Below the pieces are notes generated by a model that saw only the letters and a list, made by a program, of their open reading frames with translations, was not told the DNA's origin and did no database searches. Shown piece by piece: positions 50,384 through 59,423 of a stretch of 64,000 bases of DNA; position 1 is the stretch's first letter; the number at the start of each line of letters is the position of its first letter. The stretch spans positions 1 to 64,000 of the forward strand of contig JBFWYG010000014.1 in the NCBI GenBank assembly GCA_050186725.1. The letters are read 5' to 3'. The stretch is from JADJYF01 sp050186725 (GTDB taxonomy: Bacteria; Pseudomonadota; Gammaproteobacteria; Ga0077536). The translations under genes were made by a program, and so were the position numbers.

Positions 50384-51357
50384 GCGGCCTGCTCCCATGC
50401 GGGGTTCACGGCGAGACCTTTGAGCCAGACAATCTGCGCCGGCGCGGTCTCGATGCGATTGAAGTCCGATTTCAACTGCGCCGCGCCACCCGCGGCCTCG
50501 AGATACCAGCCGACGTGCTTGCGCGCGATGCGCGGGCCTGCGACGTCGCCATAGAGGTCATGCAGCGCGCTCACGTGCGCGTGCATCACGGCCACGCGCT
50601 CGGCGAAGCTCGGCGCGCGGTACTCGCGGCCGTCGCGCGCCGCGGCCAGCGCGGCGAAGATCCACGGATTGCCGTGCGCGGCGCGGCCGATCATGAGGCC
50701 GTCGGCGCCGGTGTGGGCCAGCACTCGCGCGGCCTCGGCGGGATTGGTGATGTCGCCGTTCGCGATCACCGGAATGCCGACCGCCTGCTTGATCGCGGCG
50801 ATGGTGTCGTACTCGGCCTGGCCGCGATAGCCGCATTCGCGCGTGCGACCGTGCACGGTGAGCGCGCGGATGCCGGCGTCCTCGGCCAGGCGCGCGACGC
50901 TCACACCGTTGCGCGCCGCGGGGCTCCAGCCGGTGCGGGTCTTCAGCGTGACCGGTACATCGACCGCGGCGCACACCGCGCGCAGGATGTCCCGCACCAG
51001 TGTTTCATCGCGCAGCAGTGCCGAGCCCGCGGCGCGATTGCACACCTTCTTCGCCGGACAACCCATGTTGATGTCGACGATGTCCGCGCCGAGGTCGGAT
51101 GCGCGGCGCGCGGCGTCGGCCATCGCGCGCGGCTCGCTGCCGGCGATCTGGATCACACGCGGCGTCTCTTCGCCGTCGCAGGCTAGACGCGTGCGCGTCT
51201 TGTCGGTGTGCCACAGGTGCGTGTCGCTGGTCACCATCTCGGCAACCGCGTAGTCCGCGCCGAGGCGACGACACAGCTGACGAAAGGGCAGATCGCTCAC
51301 CCCGGCCATGGGCGCGAGGATCACCGGTGAGGAGAATTGATGAGGACCGATGTTCAC
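50380..51357 (-). CDS. dusB: tRNA-dihydrouridine synthase B
   Basis: 325 residues from GTG 51357, fitting the family N-terminus (VNIGPHQFSSPVILAPMAGV). The catalytic cysteine is in MGCPAKKVCNRAAGSALL. FMN contacts appear in LKTRTGW, T-V-H-G-R-T-R and ANGDI. It reduces uridines in the D-loop of tRNA. The open frame extends upstream to 51429 but without similarity. Precedes fis with a 4-bp overlap. Confidence 0.96.
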   Translation of the reverse strand: MNIGPHQFSSPVILAPMAGVSDLPFRQLCRRLGADYAVAEMVTSDTHLWHTDKTRTRLACDGEETPRVIQIAGSEPRAMADAARRASDLGADIVDINMGCPAKKVCNRAAGSALLRDETLVRDILRAVCAAVDVPVTLKTRTGWSPAARNGVSVARLAEDAGIRALTVHGRTRECGYRGQAEYDTIAAIKQAVGIPVIANGDITNPAEAARVLAHTGADGLMIGRAAHGNPWIFAALAAARDGREYRAPSFAERVAVMHAHVSALHDLYGDVAGPRIARKHVGWYLEAAGGAAQLKSDFNRIETAPAQIVWLKGLAVNPAWEQAA

Positions 51358-51522
51358 GTTGTGTCCGGCGACAGCGCATGCACCCCGTTGGCATTCCCCT
51401 GCGGGTGGCAGCGACAGCAACGCCGGCACGCCGCAGACCGGCGCGTCGACATGGGCAACCCCCTCGCGATGAGTTACCTGGGCGGACGCCTCTGGCGTGC
51501 GTTTCGCGTCCAGGTGAGAAGG

Positions 51523-51551
51523 ATGATAGCCAGATCGGGGACGCCGAAAAA
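51523..51551 (-). promoter_or_regulatory. Putative promoter of the dusB-fis-purHD operon
   Basis: On the minus strand TATCAT (51523-51528) lies 17 bp after TTTTTC (51546-51551). The -10 is five of six; the -35 is poor. About 165 bp before the dusB start. Prediction only. Confidence 0.35.
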
Positions 51552-51577
51552 GGCTTGACGTCGTCCACGATTGCGCG

Positions 51578-51599
51578 CACCGCGGCAGGCCCCGCGGTG
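51578..51599 (-). terminator. Hairpin after the DUF3426 gene
   Basis: CACCGCGG / CCGCGGTG form an 8-bp perfect stem with a 6-base loop, about 10 bp past the stop. A T5 tract lies 25 bases further on, too distant for a standard terminator, so this may be partial or Rho-assisted. Confidence 0.35.
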
Positions 51600-51609
51600 G
51601 TGCGGCGCG

Positions 51610-53265
51610 CTACAGGAAGGTGAACTCGAAGCTGACCGCGTTGCTGGCGTTGCCCGCCAGTTCGAGCACGATGTAGACCGGCCGCTCGGGCGGCATGCCC
51701 TCGTCCACCGCAATGCTCTGATCGAGATACTCACGCGGTTCGAAGCGGCGCGCCGACAGCACGTTGCCGGCCGCGTCGCGTAGACGGAGATCGATGACCG
51801 GGTAGGGCGTCGGCGTCTTGCCGTCGTTCATGATCGTGGCGTTGACCAGCAGCGCATCGCGATAGCTCGGATGTTCGCGCACGTCACGCGCCAGCAGGCG
51901 CACGGTCGGCGTCTGCGCGCGACGTTCGAGGCAGGGCAGGCGCGCGCACAGCGCATCGATCACCGCGCCCGCCTCGGGCAGGGCCGCGACCACCGCCTGC
52001 CGTTCCATGAAGGCCGCCTGCAACAGCGCGCCGAGCGCGAGCACGAAGGCGAAGCCCGCCCATAGCAGAGCGCGCCAGGACGACGCGCGGGGCGGCGCGG
52101 CGAGCGCCGCGAGGTCCGCGGCCAGCACCGCCGGTACGCCGACCTCGTTCATCACCAGCGGCGCGTCAGCGTCGCCTCCGTCCACCGCGGCCATGGGCGT
52201 CGCGCCTGCCGCTGGCTCGGACGCGGCGGCGCGCCGCGCGAGCGCCTGCGGATCGGTGTCATCGCGCGTCTCGTCGTCATCCGGCACATGCGGCGGTACG
52301 TAGTCCGGATCGAGCGGCAGCGGACGCAGTGCCGGTGCCGACACCGACGCCTCGCGCAGGTGGGCGAGCGCGTGCGGATCGGTGTCGTCACCCGGCTCGG
52401 CGTCGTGCTCGTCGGGGGGCGGCGCGGCGGGCTCGTCCACCGCCGAGAAATCGAAGTCCGAGATGTCGACCTCGTCGTCGCGCCGCGAGACCGGGCCGAT
52501 ATCGAAATCCTCCTCTGGTGGCGGCGGGGGCGGCGCCACGTCGAACTCGTCGAACATCGCCACCGGTGGCGAGTCGGCGAGGTCGAAGTCGGTGTCATGC
52601 GGCATCGGAAGCGGCGCCGCGTCGAGGGCGAAATCGGCGTCCGGCGCGAAACTCGGCAGCGCGTCCAGCGCGAGATCCTCGTCATCGGCTGTGTTCGCCT
52701 GCGCCGCGACTTGGGCGGGCACTGGCGGCGGCGAGTCCGGCGCGATGGGCGTGACGCCTGCCAGCGCGGTGAGCGCCGTCGCGCGCGCCGCGCCGGTGGT
52801 GACGGTGAGCGGCACACTGTCCGTGCGCGGCGTGAGGCTCGCTTGCGCGGTGAGCGTGACGAAGCTGAGCGGCGCGGCCGCCGGCGGCGCGACGGGCGCT
52901 TCGACCGCCGGTGATGACGCGAGGGGCGCGGCCAGCGCCGGCCCATGACTCGGGGTCGAGGGCGAGGCGGGCGTCGCCGCGGGTGCGAGCGTTGTTGTCG
53001 CGCTGACGGTCACGAAGCGCAGGGGTTCGGGCGCCGCGGGTGGCGGCGGCGACGGCGGCGCGACGGGCGTGGCAGTGACAGGCGCTGGCTCGACGGGCGT
53101 TTCGAAGCGTGGTGGCGCGGGTGCGGCGGGCGCTTCTTCGACCAGGGACTCGAGCGCGTTGAACACGTGCTCGCAGCGTCCGCAGGTCACCAGGCCCTTG
53201 GCGAGCGAGAGGTGTTCCGCGCGCAGGCGGAACCAGGCGAAGCATTGCGGGCAGCGGGTCAGCAT
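51610..53265 (-). CDS. Zinc-ribbon and DUF3426 protein with long low-complexity linker
   Basis: 551 residues in three parts. Residues 1-45: MJ0042-type zinc ribbon with CPQC and CGRC. Residues about 50-390: alanine/proline/aspartate-rich low-complexity sequence, probably disordered, with D-F repeats and two copies of a D-D-T-D-P-x-A-L-A-x-x-x-x-A-S motif. Residues about 400-551: one transmembrane helix (W-A-G-F-A-F-V-L-A-L-G-A-L-L) and a DUF3426 C-terminal domain (VRLLARDVREHPSYRDALLV). The family commonly sits between prmA and dusB in gammaproteobacteria; its function is unknown. Starts 26 bp after the prmA stop. Confidence 0.87.
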   Translation of the reverse strand: MLTRCPQCFAWFRLRAEHLSLAKGLVTCGRCEHVFNALESLVEEAPAAPAPPRFETPVEPAPVTATPVAPPSPPPPAAPEPLRFVTVSATTTLAPAATPASPSTPSHGPALAAPLASSPAVEAPVAPPAAAPLSFVTLTAQASLTPRTDSVPLTVTTGAARATALTALAGVTPIAPDSPPPVPAQVAAQANTADDEDLALDALPSFAPDADFALDAAPLPMPHDTDFDLADSPPVAMFDEFDVAPPPPPPEEDFDIGPVSRRDDEVDISDFDFSAVDEPAAPPPDEHDAEPGDDTDPHALAHLREASVSAPALRPLPLDPDYVPPHVPDDDETRDDTDPQALARRAAASEPAAGATPMAAVDGGDADAPLVMNEVGVPAVLAADLAALAAPPRASSWRALLWAGFAFVLALGALLQAAFMERQAVVAALPEAGAVIDALCARLPCLERRAQTPTVRLLARDVREHPSYRDALLVNATIMNDGKTPTPYPVIDLRLRDAAGNVLSARRFEPREYLDQSIAVDEGMPPERPVYIVLELAGNASNAVSFEFTFL

Positions 53266-53291
53266 CGGCGCGGGATTCTACCGGACGCGAT

Positions 53292-54167
53292 TCACCGGCG
53301 CGTGCCGCTGACCAGCGCCCAGTCGCCGCGGATGCGCGGCGGATCCATGGTGAAAGCCGGTTCGTACATCGCGACCACGCTCGGGATCTGCGTCGCGAGC
53401 AGACCCGACAGCGCGATGCGCGCGCCATGCGGCACGAGCCTGGCGAAGCGCGGCGCGAGCGCGATCAGCGGCGCCTCGAGGATGTTCGCCACCAGCACGT
53501 CGGCGGCGTGTTCCAGCAGGCCGTCGGGCCGGCCGACGCGAATGCGATCGGCGTAGCCGTTCTGCGCGATGTTCTCCCGCGCCACGTCGAGAGCATCGTC
53601 GTCGATGTCGACCGCGTCCACGTGCGCCGCGCCGAAGCACGCCGCGGACAGCGCCAGGATGCCGGAGCCGCAGCCGTAGTCGATCACGCGCGCCTGCGCG
53701 AGACTCGCCTCAGCGAGCCAGTCGAGACAGAGCGCGGTGGTCTCGTGCGTGCCCGTGCCGAAGGCGCGCCCCGGATCGAGGCGCAGCACGTGGCGCGCGC
53801 CGGCCGGCGGCTCGCACCAGGTGGGACAGATCCAGAGATCACCGGCGAAGCCCTGCGGCTGCCAGTGTTCCTTCCACGCATCGGCCCAGTGCTGCTCGGC
53901 GAGCTCGGTGAACACGATGTCGGTACCGGGCTCGAGCAGTGGTCGCAGGCGACGCTCGAGGGCGACGCGATCGACCGTCGCCTCGAACAGCGCGGTCAGG
54001 GTGAACACCTGCCACGCGTCGTCACTCGCCACGCCCGGCTCGGCGAAGATCTCGCTGTCGCCCTCGCTGGTCGTGATCGCGCTCGCGCCGAGCCCTTCGA
54101 GCAGCGACTCGCAGGCGGCAAAGCGCGCCGCCGGCAGGCGACAGCGCAGCTCCAGCCACTCGCTCAT
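53292..54167 (-). CDS. prmA: Ribosomal protein L11 methyltransferase
   Basis: 291 residues, E. coli 293. The N-terminal L11-binding domain is MSEWLELRCRLPA through A-D-A-W-K-E-H-W. The SAM-binding core has LRLDPGRAFGTGTHETT and VIDYGCGSGILAL. The N-P-P-Y-type motif is replaced by LVANILEAPL, normal for PrmA. It trimethylates ribosomal protein L11. Start 54167 gives the family N-terminus; it lies 16 bp after accC. Confidence 0.97.
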   Translation of the reverse strand: MSEWLELRCRLPAARFAACESLLEGLGASAITTSEGDSEIFAEPGVASDDAWQVFTLTALFEATVDRVALERRLRPLLEPGTDIVFTELAEQHWADAWKEHWQPQGFAGDLWICPTWCEPPAGARHVLRLDPGRAFGTGTHETTALCLDWLAEASLAQARVIDYGCGSGILALSAACFGAAHVDAVDIDDDALDVARENIAQNGYADRIRVGRPDGLLEHAADVLVANILEAPLIALAPRFARLVPHGARIALSGLLATQIPSVVAMYEPAFTMDPPRIRGDWALVSGTRR

Positions 54168-54183
54168 GCGGACCGGGCGGCGT

Positions 54184-55527
54184 TCAGACCAGCCCCAGCT
54201 TGCGTTCGAGGTAGTGGATGTCGGTGCCGCCGGCGATGAAGGCGGCATCCGCGACGAGATCGCGGTGCAGCGGCACGTTGGTCTCGATGCCTTCGATGAC
54301 GAGCTCGGTCAAGGCATTCTCCATGCGCTTCAAGGCCGCCTGGCGCGTCTCGGCGTGGCAGATGAGCTTGCCGATCAGCGAATCATAGTAGGGCGGGACT
54401 GTGTAGCCGGCGTAGACGTGGGAGTCGACGCGCACCCCCGGACCGCCGGGCGGATGGTAGACCGAGATGAGGCCCGGCGAGGGGCGGAAGGTATAGGCGT
54501 CCTCGGCATTGATGCGGCACTCGATGGCGTGGCCCGTGGGCGTCACGTCCTCCTGGCGGAGCGTGAGCTTCTCGCCGGCCGCGACCAGCAGCTGCTGCTT
54601 GACCAGGTCCACGCCGGTGACCATCTCGGTCACCGGGTGCTCGACCTGGATGCGGGTGTTCATTTCGATGAAATAGAACTCGCCGTTCTCGTACAGGAAT
54701 TCAAACGTGCCGGCGCCACGATAGCCAATCTTGCGACAGGCATCGGTGCACAGCGCGCCGATCCGTGCACGCGTGGCAGGGTCGATGCCGGGCGCCGGGG
54801 ATTCCTCGATGATCTTCTGGTGGCGACGCTGCATGGAGCAGTCGCGCTCGCCGAGATGGATGACGTTGCCGTGGGTGTCGGCCAGCACCTGGAATTCGAT
54901 GTGGCGCGGATGCTCGAGGAATTTCTCGAGATAGACCGCGTCGTTCTGAAAGGCCGCCAGGGCTTCGCGCTTGGTGAGCGCGATGGCGTTGCGCAAGGAA
55001 GCCTCGGTATGCACCACGCGCATGCCGCGTCCGCCGCCGCCGCCCGAGGCTTTGATGATCACCGGGTAACCGATGGCGCGCGCGAGCGCGATGTTCTCCT
55101 GGATGTCGTCGCCGAGCGGCTTGCCCGAGCCCGGCACGCAGGGCACGCCGGCCTCCTGCATGGCGCGAATGGCCGACAGCTTGTCGCCCATGATGCGCAT
55201 GGTCTCCGGGCGCGGCCCGATGAACACGAAGCCGCTCTTCTCCACGCGCTCGGCGAAGTCCGCGTTCTCGGACAGAAAGCCGTAGCCGGGATGGATGGCG
55301 ACCGCGTCGACCACCTCCGCGGCGGCAATCACCGCGGGGATGTTGAGATAGCTGTCCGCCGGCGCCGGCGGGCCGATGCATACGGACTCGTCGGCCAGCC
55401 TCACGTGCTTCAGATCGCGGTCGGCCGAGGAATGCACCGCGACCGTCTTGATGCCGAGGTCGCGACAGGCGCGCAACACGCGCAGCGCGATTTCGCCACG
55501 ATTGGCGATGACGACTTTATCGAACAT
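54184..55527 (-). CDS. accC: Acetyl-CoA carboxylase, biotin carboxylase subunit
   Basis: 447 residues, E. coli 449. VVIANRGEIALRVLRA, IIKASGGGGGRGMRV (ATP loop), ERDCSMQRRHQKIIEE and EMNTRIQVEHPVTE are all present. It carboxylates biotin on AccB with ATP and bicarbonate, the first half-reaction of fatty-acid synthesis. It follows accB by 7 bp. Confidence 0.98.
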   Translation of the reverse strand: MFDKVVIANRGEIALRVLRACRDLGIKTVAVHSSADRDLKHVRLADESVCIGPPAPADSYLNIPAVIAAAEVVDAVAIHPGYGFLSENADFAERVEKSGFVFIGPRPETMRIMGDKLSAIRAMQEAGVPCVPGSGKPLGDDIQENIALARAIGYPVIIKASGGGGGRGMRVVHTEASLRNAIALTKREALAAFQNDAVYLEKFLEHPRHIEFQVLADTHGNVIHLGERDCSMQRRHQKIIEESPAPGIDPATRARIGALCTDACRKIGYRGAGTFEFLYENGEFYFIEMNTRIQVEHPVTEMVTGVDLVKQQLLVAAGEKLTLRQEDVTPTGHAIECRINAEDAYTFRPSPGLISVYHPPGGPGVRVDSHVYAGYTVPPYYDSLIGKLICHAETRQAALKRMENALTELVIEGIETNVPLHRDLVADAAFIAGGTDIHYLERKLGLV

Positions 55528-55534
55528 GGCCGCC

Positions 55535-55981
55535 TCAGCCGATCACGAACAGCGGCTGTTCGTACTCCACCGGGTGACCGTTGTCGGCGAGCACCGCGGT
55601 GATGGTGCCGGCGACCTCGGCCTCGATCGGATTCATGATCTTCATCGCTTCGATGATGCACAGCGTGTCACCGATCTTGACGCTCTGCCCGACCTTGACG
55701 AAGGGCGCCGAGTCCGGCGAGGGCGCGAGGTAGAAGGTGCCGACCATCGGCGACTTGATGACGTTGCCGGCCGGTTCGGGCGCGGCCACGGCGGCGAGGC
55801 TCGCCGCCGGCGCGGCGGCCGGGGCGGCCGCCATCATCGGCGCCTGCATGGGCATGGGCGCGTAGGCCATCACCGGCCCGCGGCTGATGCGCACCGACTC
55901 CTCGCCCTCTTTGATCTCTATTTCAGCGACGCCCGATTCCTCGAGCAGTTCGATGAGTTTCTTGACCTTTCTGATATCCAC
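55535..55981 (-). CDS. accB: Acetyl-CoA carboxylase, biotin carboxyl carrier protein
   Basis: 148 residues from GTG 55981, where the family N-terminus VDIRKVKKLIELLEES begins; E. coli 156. The biotinylated lysine is in IEAMKIMN, in the C-terminal barrel after VKSPMVGTFY-like IKSPMVGTFYLAP. A proline/alanine/methionine-rich linker occupies about residues 40-75. It is the carrier for AccC and carboxyltransferase. Frame is open upstream but dissimilar. Confidence 0.97.
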   Translation of the reverse strand: MDIRKVKKLIELLEESGVAEIEIKEGEESVRISRGPVMAYAPMPMQAPMMAAAPAAAPAASLAAVAAPEPAGNVIKSPMVGTFYLAPSPDSAPFVKVGQSVKIGDTLCIIEAMKIMNPIEAEVAGTITAVLADNGHPVEYEQPLFVIG

Positions 55982-56051
55982 CCTGGTGTTCTCCCGCGCG
56001 GTCGCCGTGTCGGCGCCGCCGTGCCTCGTTGGTTTGTTTCGTCGTCGTCGC

Positions 56052-56495
56052 TCAAGCCGCGGCCAGGCGCTGGGCCGCCGCGGCGAGTGCCAGTTCATAG
56101 CCCTGTACGCCGAGCCCGCAGATCACCCCTACCGCGATGTCGGACAGGTAGGAGTGGTGACGGAAGGCTTCGCGTGCGTGCACGTTGGAGATGTGCACTT
56201 CGATGAAGGGGATCTGCACGCCGAGCAGCGCGTCGCGCAGCGCGACGCTGGTATGGGTGTAGGCGCCCGGATTGATGAGGATGAAGGCGACGCCTTCGCT
56301 GCGCGCGGCATGGATGCGGTCGACCAGCGCGCCTTCGCCGTTGCTCTGGAACGCGGCGAGGTCGTGTCCCAGCCCGGCGGCGACCGCGGCGCAGCGCTGC
56401 TCGACGTCGGCCAGCGTGGCGCTGCCGTAGACGCCGGGCTCGCGCAGCCCCAGCAGGTTCAGGTTCGGACCGTTGATGAGCAGCAGTTTGGACAC
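56052..56495 (-). CDS. aroQ: 3-Dehydroquinate dehydratase, type II
   Basis: 147 residues. Type II motifs: LLINGPNLNLLGLREPGVYG (flexible loop with the catalytic tyrosine), INPGAYTHTSVALRDAL and VHISNVHAREAFR (catalytic histidine). It dehydrates 3-dehydroquinate in the shikimate pathway. It starts the aroQ-accB-accC-prmA group, 70 bp before accB and 83 bp after the TlpA gene. Confidence 0.98.
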   Translation of the reverse strand: MSKLLLINGPNLNLLGLREPGVYGSATLADVEQRCAAVAAGLGHDLAAFQSNGEGALVDRIHAARSEGVAFILINPGAYTHTSVALRDALLGVQIPFIEVHISNVHAREAFRHHSYLSDIAVGVICGLGVQGYELALAAAAQRLAAA

Positions 56496-56578
56496 GCTCG
56501 CGCTACCTGGCGCCCGGCTTCTCCGGGAGGCGCGAAGCTAGCATGTTTGCGCGCAGGTTGCGACCGCGTTTGCCGATC

Positions 56579-57184
56579 TTAGCGGCTGTTCGAAGCCTCG
56601 GCCGAAGCGCCGACCGCACCGCCCAGGTAGCCCTCGAGGGCCGCGCCGGCGTCCTCGCGATGCCATTCGCCCTGGTGACGCATGAGCACCTGGCCTTCTG
56701 GGTCGAGGACCACGGTGTAGGGCAAACCGCCGATCTCGTTGCCGAGCGCGCTCATCAGACGCGCGACGTCCTGGTCACCGACCAGTACCGGGTAGTTGAC
56801 GCCATGTTCGGCGACGAAGGCCTGCACCGGCGCCACCTCGTCGAGCGCCACGCCGACGAAGGTCAGTCCGCGCGCTTCGAGCGTCCGCTGCAGGTCGATG
56901 AAGGCCGGGATCTCCTTCAGGCAGGGCGGGCACCAGGTCGCCCAGAAGTTCAGCACCACGTGCTTGCCGCGCCACTGCGCGAGGGGCTGGTCGCGCCCCT
57001 CGAGGTCCTTGAACGACCAGTCCAGCGGTTTGACCGGCTCGCTTCCCGGCGCCGGCGCCTCGGCCACCGGGCCCAGCGCCTGGGCCGCCGTGAGTGACTG
57101 GCGCTGGGACCAGGCCTGCAGCAGGTAGCCGGCGCTGCCGGCCAGGAGCGCCAGCGCGAGAAAGCCGAGATGTGACGGCTTCAT
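56579..57184 (-). CDS. TlpA-like thioredoxin, membrane-anchored
   Basis: 201 residues from ATG 57184, which overlaps the dsbD stop as ATGA. Residues 6-25 are an uncleaved or cleaved N-terminal helix. The TlpA/ResA fold has WATWCPPCLKEIP (CPPC active site) and the cis-Pro segment IGGLPYTVVLDP. A periplasmic thiol-disulfide reductant, likely fed electrons by the adjacent DsbD for cytochrome c maturation or other targets. Pairing with dsbD strongly supports that link. Confidence 0.92.
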   Translation of the reverse strand: MKPSHLGFLALALLAGSAGYLLQAWSQRQSLTAAQALGPVAEAPAPGSEPVKPLDWSFKDLEGRDQPLAQWRGKHVVLNFWATWCPPCLKEIPAFIDLQRTLEARGLTFVGVALDEVAPVQAFVAEHGVNYPVLVGDQDVARLMSALGNEIGGLPYTVVLDPEGQVLMRHQGEWHREDAGAALEGYLGGAVGASAEASNSR

Positions 57185-59058
57185 GGCAGCGCAGCGGCCA
57201 GCCGGTCGAGGTGGCCGTTGAACTCGGCGGCCGCGACGAATCCGGTGATGCGGTGTTCGCGCAGCTCGCGGCCGCCGTTGAAGAACAGCACGGCCGGCGG
57301 GCCGAACAGGTCGTAGTGCTCGAGCAAGGCCTTGTCTTCCGGCGAACTCTCGGTGACGTCGGCGCGCAGCAGGCGCAGCCCGGCGAGGCGAGGCGCGACG
57401 TCGGCGTGGGCGAAGGTCTGCTTTTCCAGGTGTTTGCACTCCACGCACCAGTCGGCATAGAAGTCGAGCATCACCGGCTGGCCCGCGGCCTGGGCGCGCG
57501 CGACCTCGGACTGCACCGCGGCCAGGCCCTTCACCGTGACGAAGGCCGCCTCGGCGCTCGCCGCGCCGGCACCCCGACCCGCGACCAGCGGGGCCAGCGG
57601 GCGAAGTGGGTCCTCACCCCCGGCGGCCGCGCCCACCACCAGGGTCGCGCCATAGATGAGGCCCGCGAGGCCGATGCCCTGGTGCAATCGCCGCCAACCA
57701 CTCGTGGCCTGCGCGGGCCGGTCGAGGGCGCCCAGGTAGACCGCCGAGCCGATCAGGAGCAGCGCCCACAGCGCCAGCACCGAGGGTCCGGGCAGGATGC
57801 GCGACAGGAACAGGATGGCGACCGCGAGGAAGGCCACGCCGAACACCCGCTTGATGCTCTCCATCCACGCGCCGGCGCGCGGCAGGAGGCCGCCGGCCGA
57901 AGTACCGAGCGCGATGAGCGGCAGACCCATGCCGAGACCGAGCGCGAACAGCGCACTACCGCCGGTCACCGCCGAACCGGTCTGGCTGATGTAGGCGAGC
58001 GCGCCGGCCAGCGGCGGCGCGACGCAGGGCCCGACGATCAGTGCCGAGAGGGCGCCCATCACCGCCACGCCGAGGTAGCTGCCGCCACGCTGGGCGCGGG
58101 ACAGCCGATCGAGACGGGTCTGCAGCGCGCTCGGCAGCTGCAGTTCATAGAAACCGAACATCGACAGCGCGAGCAATACGAACAGGCCGCTGAAAGCCAC
58201 CAGCACCACCGGCTGCTGGAAGGCCGCCTGCAGGTTCTGCCCGAGCAGGCCGGCCGCGACCCCGGCGAGCGCATAGGCGGCCGCCATCGCCACCACGTAG
58301 GTCGAGGACAGCAGGAAACCGCGCGTCGCGCTGACCGGCTGCTGCTGGCCGACGATGATGCCGGACAGGATGGGCACCATCGGCAGCACGCAGGGCGTGA
58401 AGGCGAGCAGGAGACCGAGACCGAGGAAAGTCAGGAGCGTCATGGTGAGCGAGCGCTCACCCAGCTCGGCGGTGATGCGGTCCGCGGCGTTGCCTGTGGC
58501 GCTGCTCGCCAGTCCGGATGACGGCGGACTCGGCGTGGCTTCGGCCGTGGGTGACGGTGGGGCGGCGGTCGCGGCACCGCCGAGGGTGAACACCAGGCGC
58601 TTGCGCTGCGGCGGGTAGCAGATGCCGTCCTCGGCGCAGCCCTGGTAGCGAATCTCGACTTCGGCGGTGGTCGCCTCGGCCGGCGCGGTCACGGGCACCC
58701 GCACGCGCGCGACATGCTTGTACACCGCCACTTCGCCGAACTCCGGGTCCTGCTTGATCTCGCCGGGCGGCAGCTCGAGCGCGCCCAGGGTCACGCCGGG
58801 GCTGACCGCCGTCGCCTTCATCTTGTCGCGGTAGAGGTAGTAGCCGTCCGGGATGGTCCAGGCGAAGACCAGGCGGTCGCCCTCGGTGGCCGGCTCGGCC
58901 AGCACGAAGGCCTGGTCGGGCGGCAGGAAGTCGCGCCCGCCCGCCAGGGTCTCGGACGGCGCCAGCTGGTCCAGGGCATCGAGCACGCCGGCCCGCGCGC
59001 CTGGCAGGCAGGCCAGGCACAGCAAGAGGCTCAGGCAGAAACGGCGCGTTCGATCCAT
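57181..59058 (-). CDS. dsbD: Thiol:disulfide interchange protein DsbD
   Basis: 625 residues, E. coli 565. A signal peptide covers about 1-23. The N-terminal domain has a cysteine pair in GCAEDGICYPP. The eight-helix membrane domain (about 200-430) carries cysteines in FTPCVLPM and IVGPCVAPP. The C-terminal thioredoxin domain has CVEC in DWCVECKHLEK, not the E. coli CVAC. It passes electrons from cytoplasmic thioredoxin to periplasmic proteins. The start overlaps the end of cutA by 28 bp. Confidence 0.95.
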   Translation of the reverse strand: MDRTRRFCLSLLLCLACLPGARAGVLDALDQLAPSETLAGGRDFLPPDQAFVLAEPATEGDRLVFAWTIPDGYYLYRDKMKATAVSPGVTLGALELPPGEIKQDPEFGEVAVYKHVARVRVPVTAPAEATTAEVEIRYQGCAEDGICYPPQRKRLVFTLGGAATAAPPSPTAEATPSPPSSGLASSATGNAADRITAELGERSLTMTLLTFLGLGLLLAFTPCVLPMVPILSGIIVGQQQPVSATRGFLLSSTYVVAMAAAYALAGVAAGLLGQNLQAAFQQPVVLVAFSGLFVLLALSMFGFYELQLPSALQTRLDRLSRAQRGGSYLGVAVMGALSALIVGPCVAPPLAGALAYISQTGSAVTGGSALFALGLGMGLPLIALGTSAGGLLPRAGAWMESIKRVFGVAFLAVAILFLSRILPGPSVLALWALLLIGSAVYLGALDRPAQATSGWRRLHQGIGLAGLIYGATLVVGAAAGGEDPLRPLAPLVAGRGAGAASAEAAFVTVKGLAAVQSEVARAQAAGQPVMLDFYADWCVECKHLEKQTFAHADVAPRLAGLRLLRADVTESSPEDKALLEHYDLFGPPAVLFFNGGRELREHRITGFVAAAEFNGHLDRLAAALP

Positions 59059-59360
59059 TGCAGATAGGCTTCCGATCCGGACTCGACAGGGACTGCCAGC
59101 AGTTCCGGGAGTTCATAGGGGTGCAGCTCGCGCCACAGGGTCTCGAGCGCCACATACGCGGCGCGCGTGGTCTTGGCCAGGAGCAGCACCTCTTCTGCGC
59201 GCTCGAGCGCGCCGTTCCATTCGTAGACCGACTCGACCCCGGGCAGCAGGTTGACGCAGGCCGCGAGCCGTCCGGTCACCGCCGCTTCGGCCATGCGCAG
59301 GCCAGTGTCCCGATCCGGGCAGGTACACAGCAGAACCAGGCACTCGGTGGCGGCGGTCAT
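59031..59360 (-). CDS. cutA: Divalent-cation tolerance protein CutA
   Basis: 109 residues, the CutA1 size. Signature VLLCTCPDRDTGLRMAE, L-A-A-C-V-N-L-L-P-G-V-E-S-V-Y-E-W, E-E-V-L-L-L-A-K-T and the C-terminal HPYELPELLAVPV. It forms stable trimers and has been linked to copper tolerance; its molecular activity is unresolved. It is the first gene of the minus-strand block cutA-dsbD-tlpA-like and is divergent from fxsA. Confidence 0.95.
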   Translation of the reverse strand: MTAATECLVLLCTCPDRDTGLRMAEAAVTGRLAACVNLLPGVESVYEWNGALERAEEVLLLAKTTRAAYVALETLWRELHPYELPELLAVPVESGSEAYLQWIERAVSA

Positions 59361-59423
59361 GGCGCGACCCCAGCAGGTATCATCACCATTGTAATCCCGC
59401 CGTCCCGGACCGACCTACGCTCC

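Noticed and set aside
50455..50476. ATTGAAGTCCGATTTCAA inside dusB resembles two REP halves
   Set aside because: It lies in the conserved C-terminal coding region, in frame, with no intact palindrome or GTAG head; the neighbouring residues (NRIET) align with other DusB proteins.
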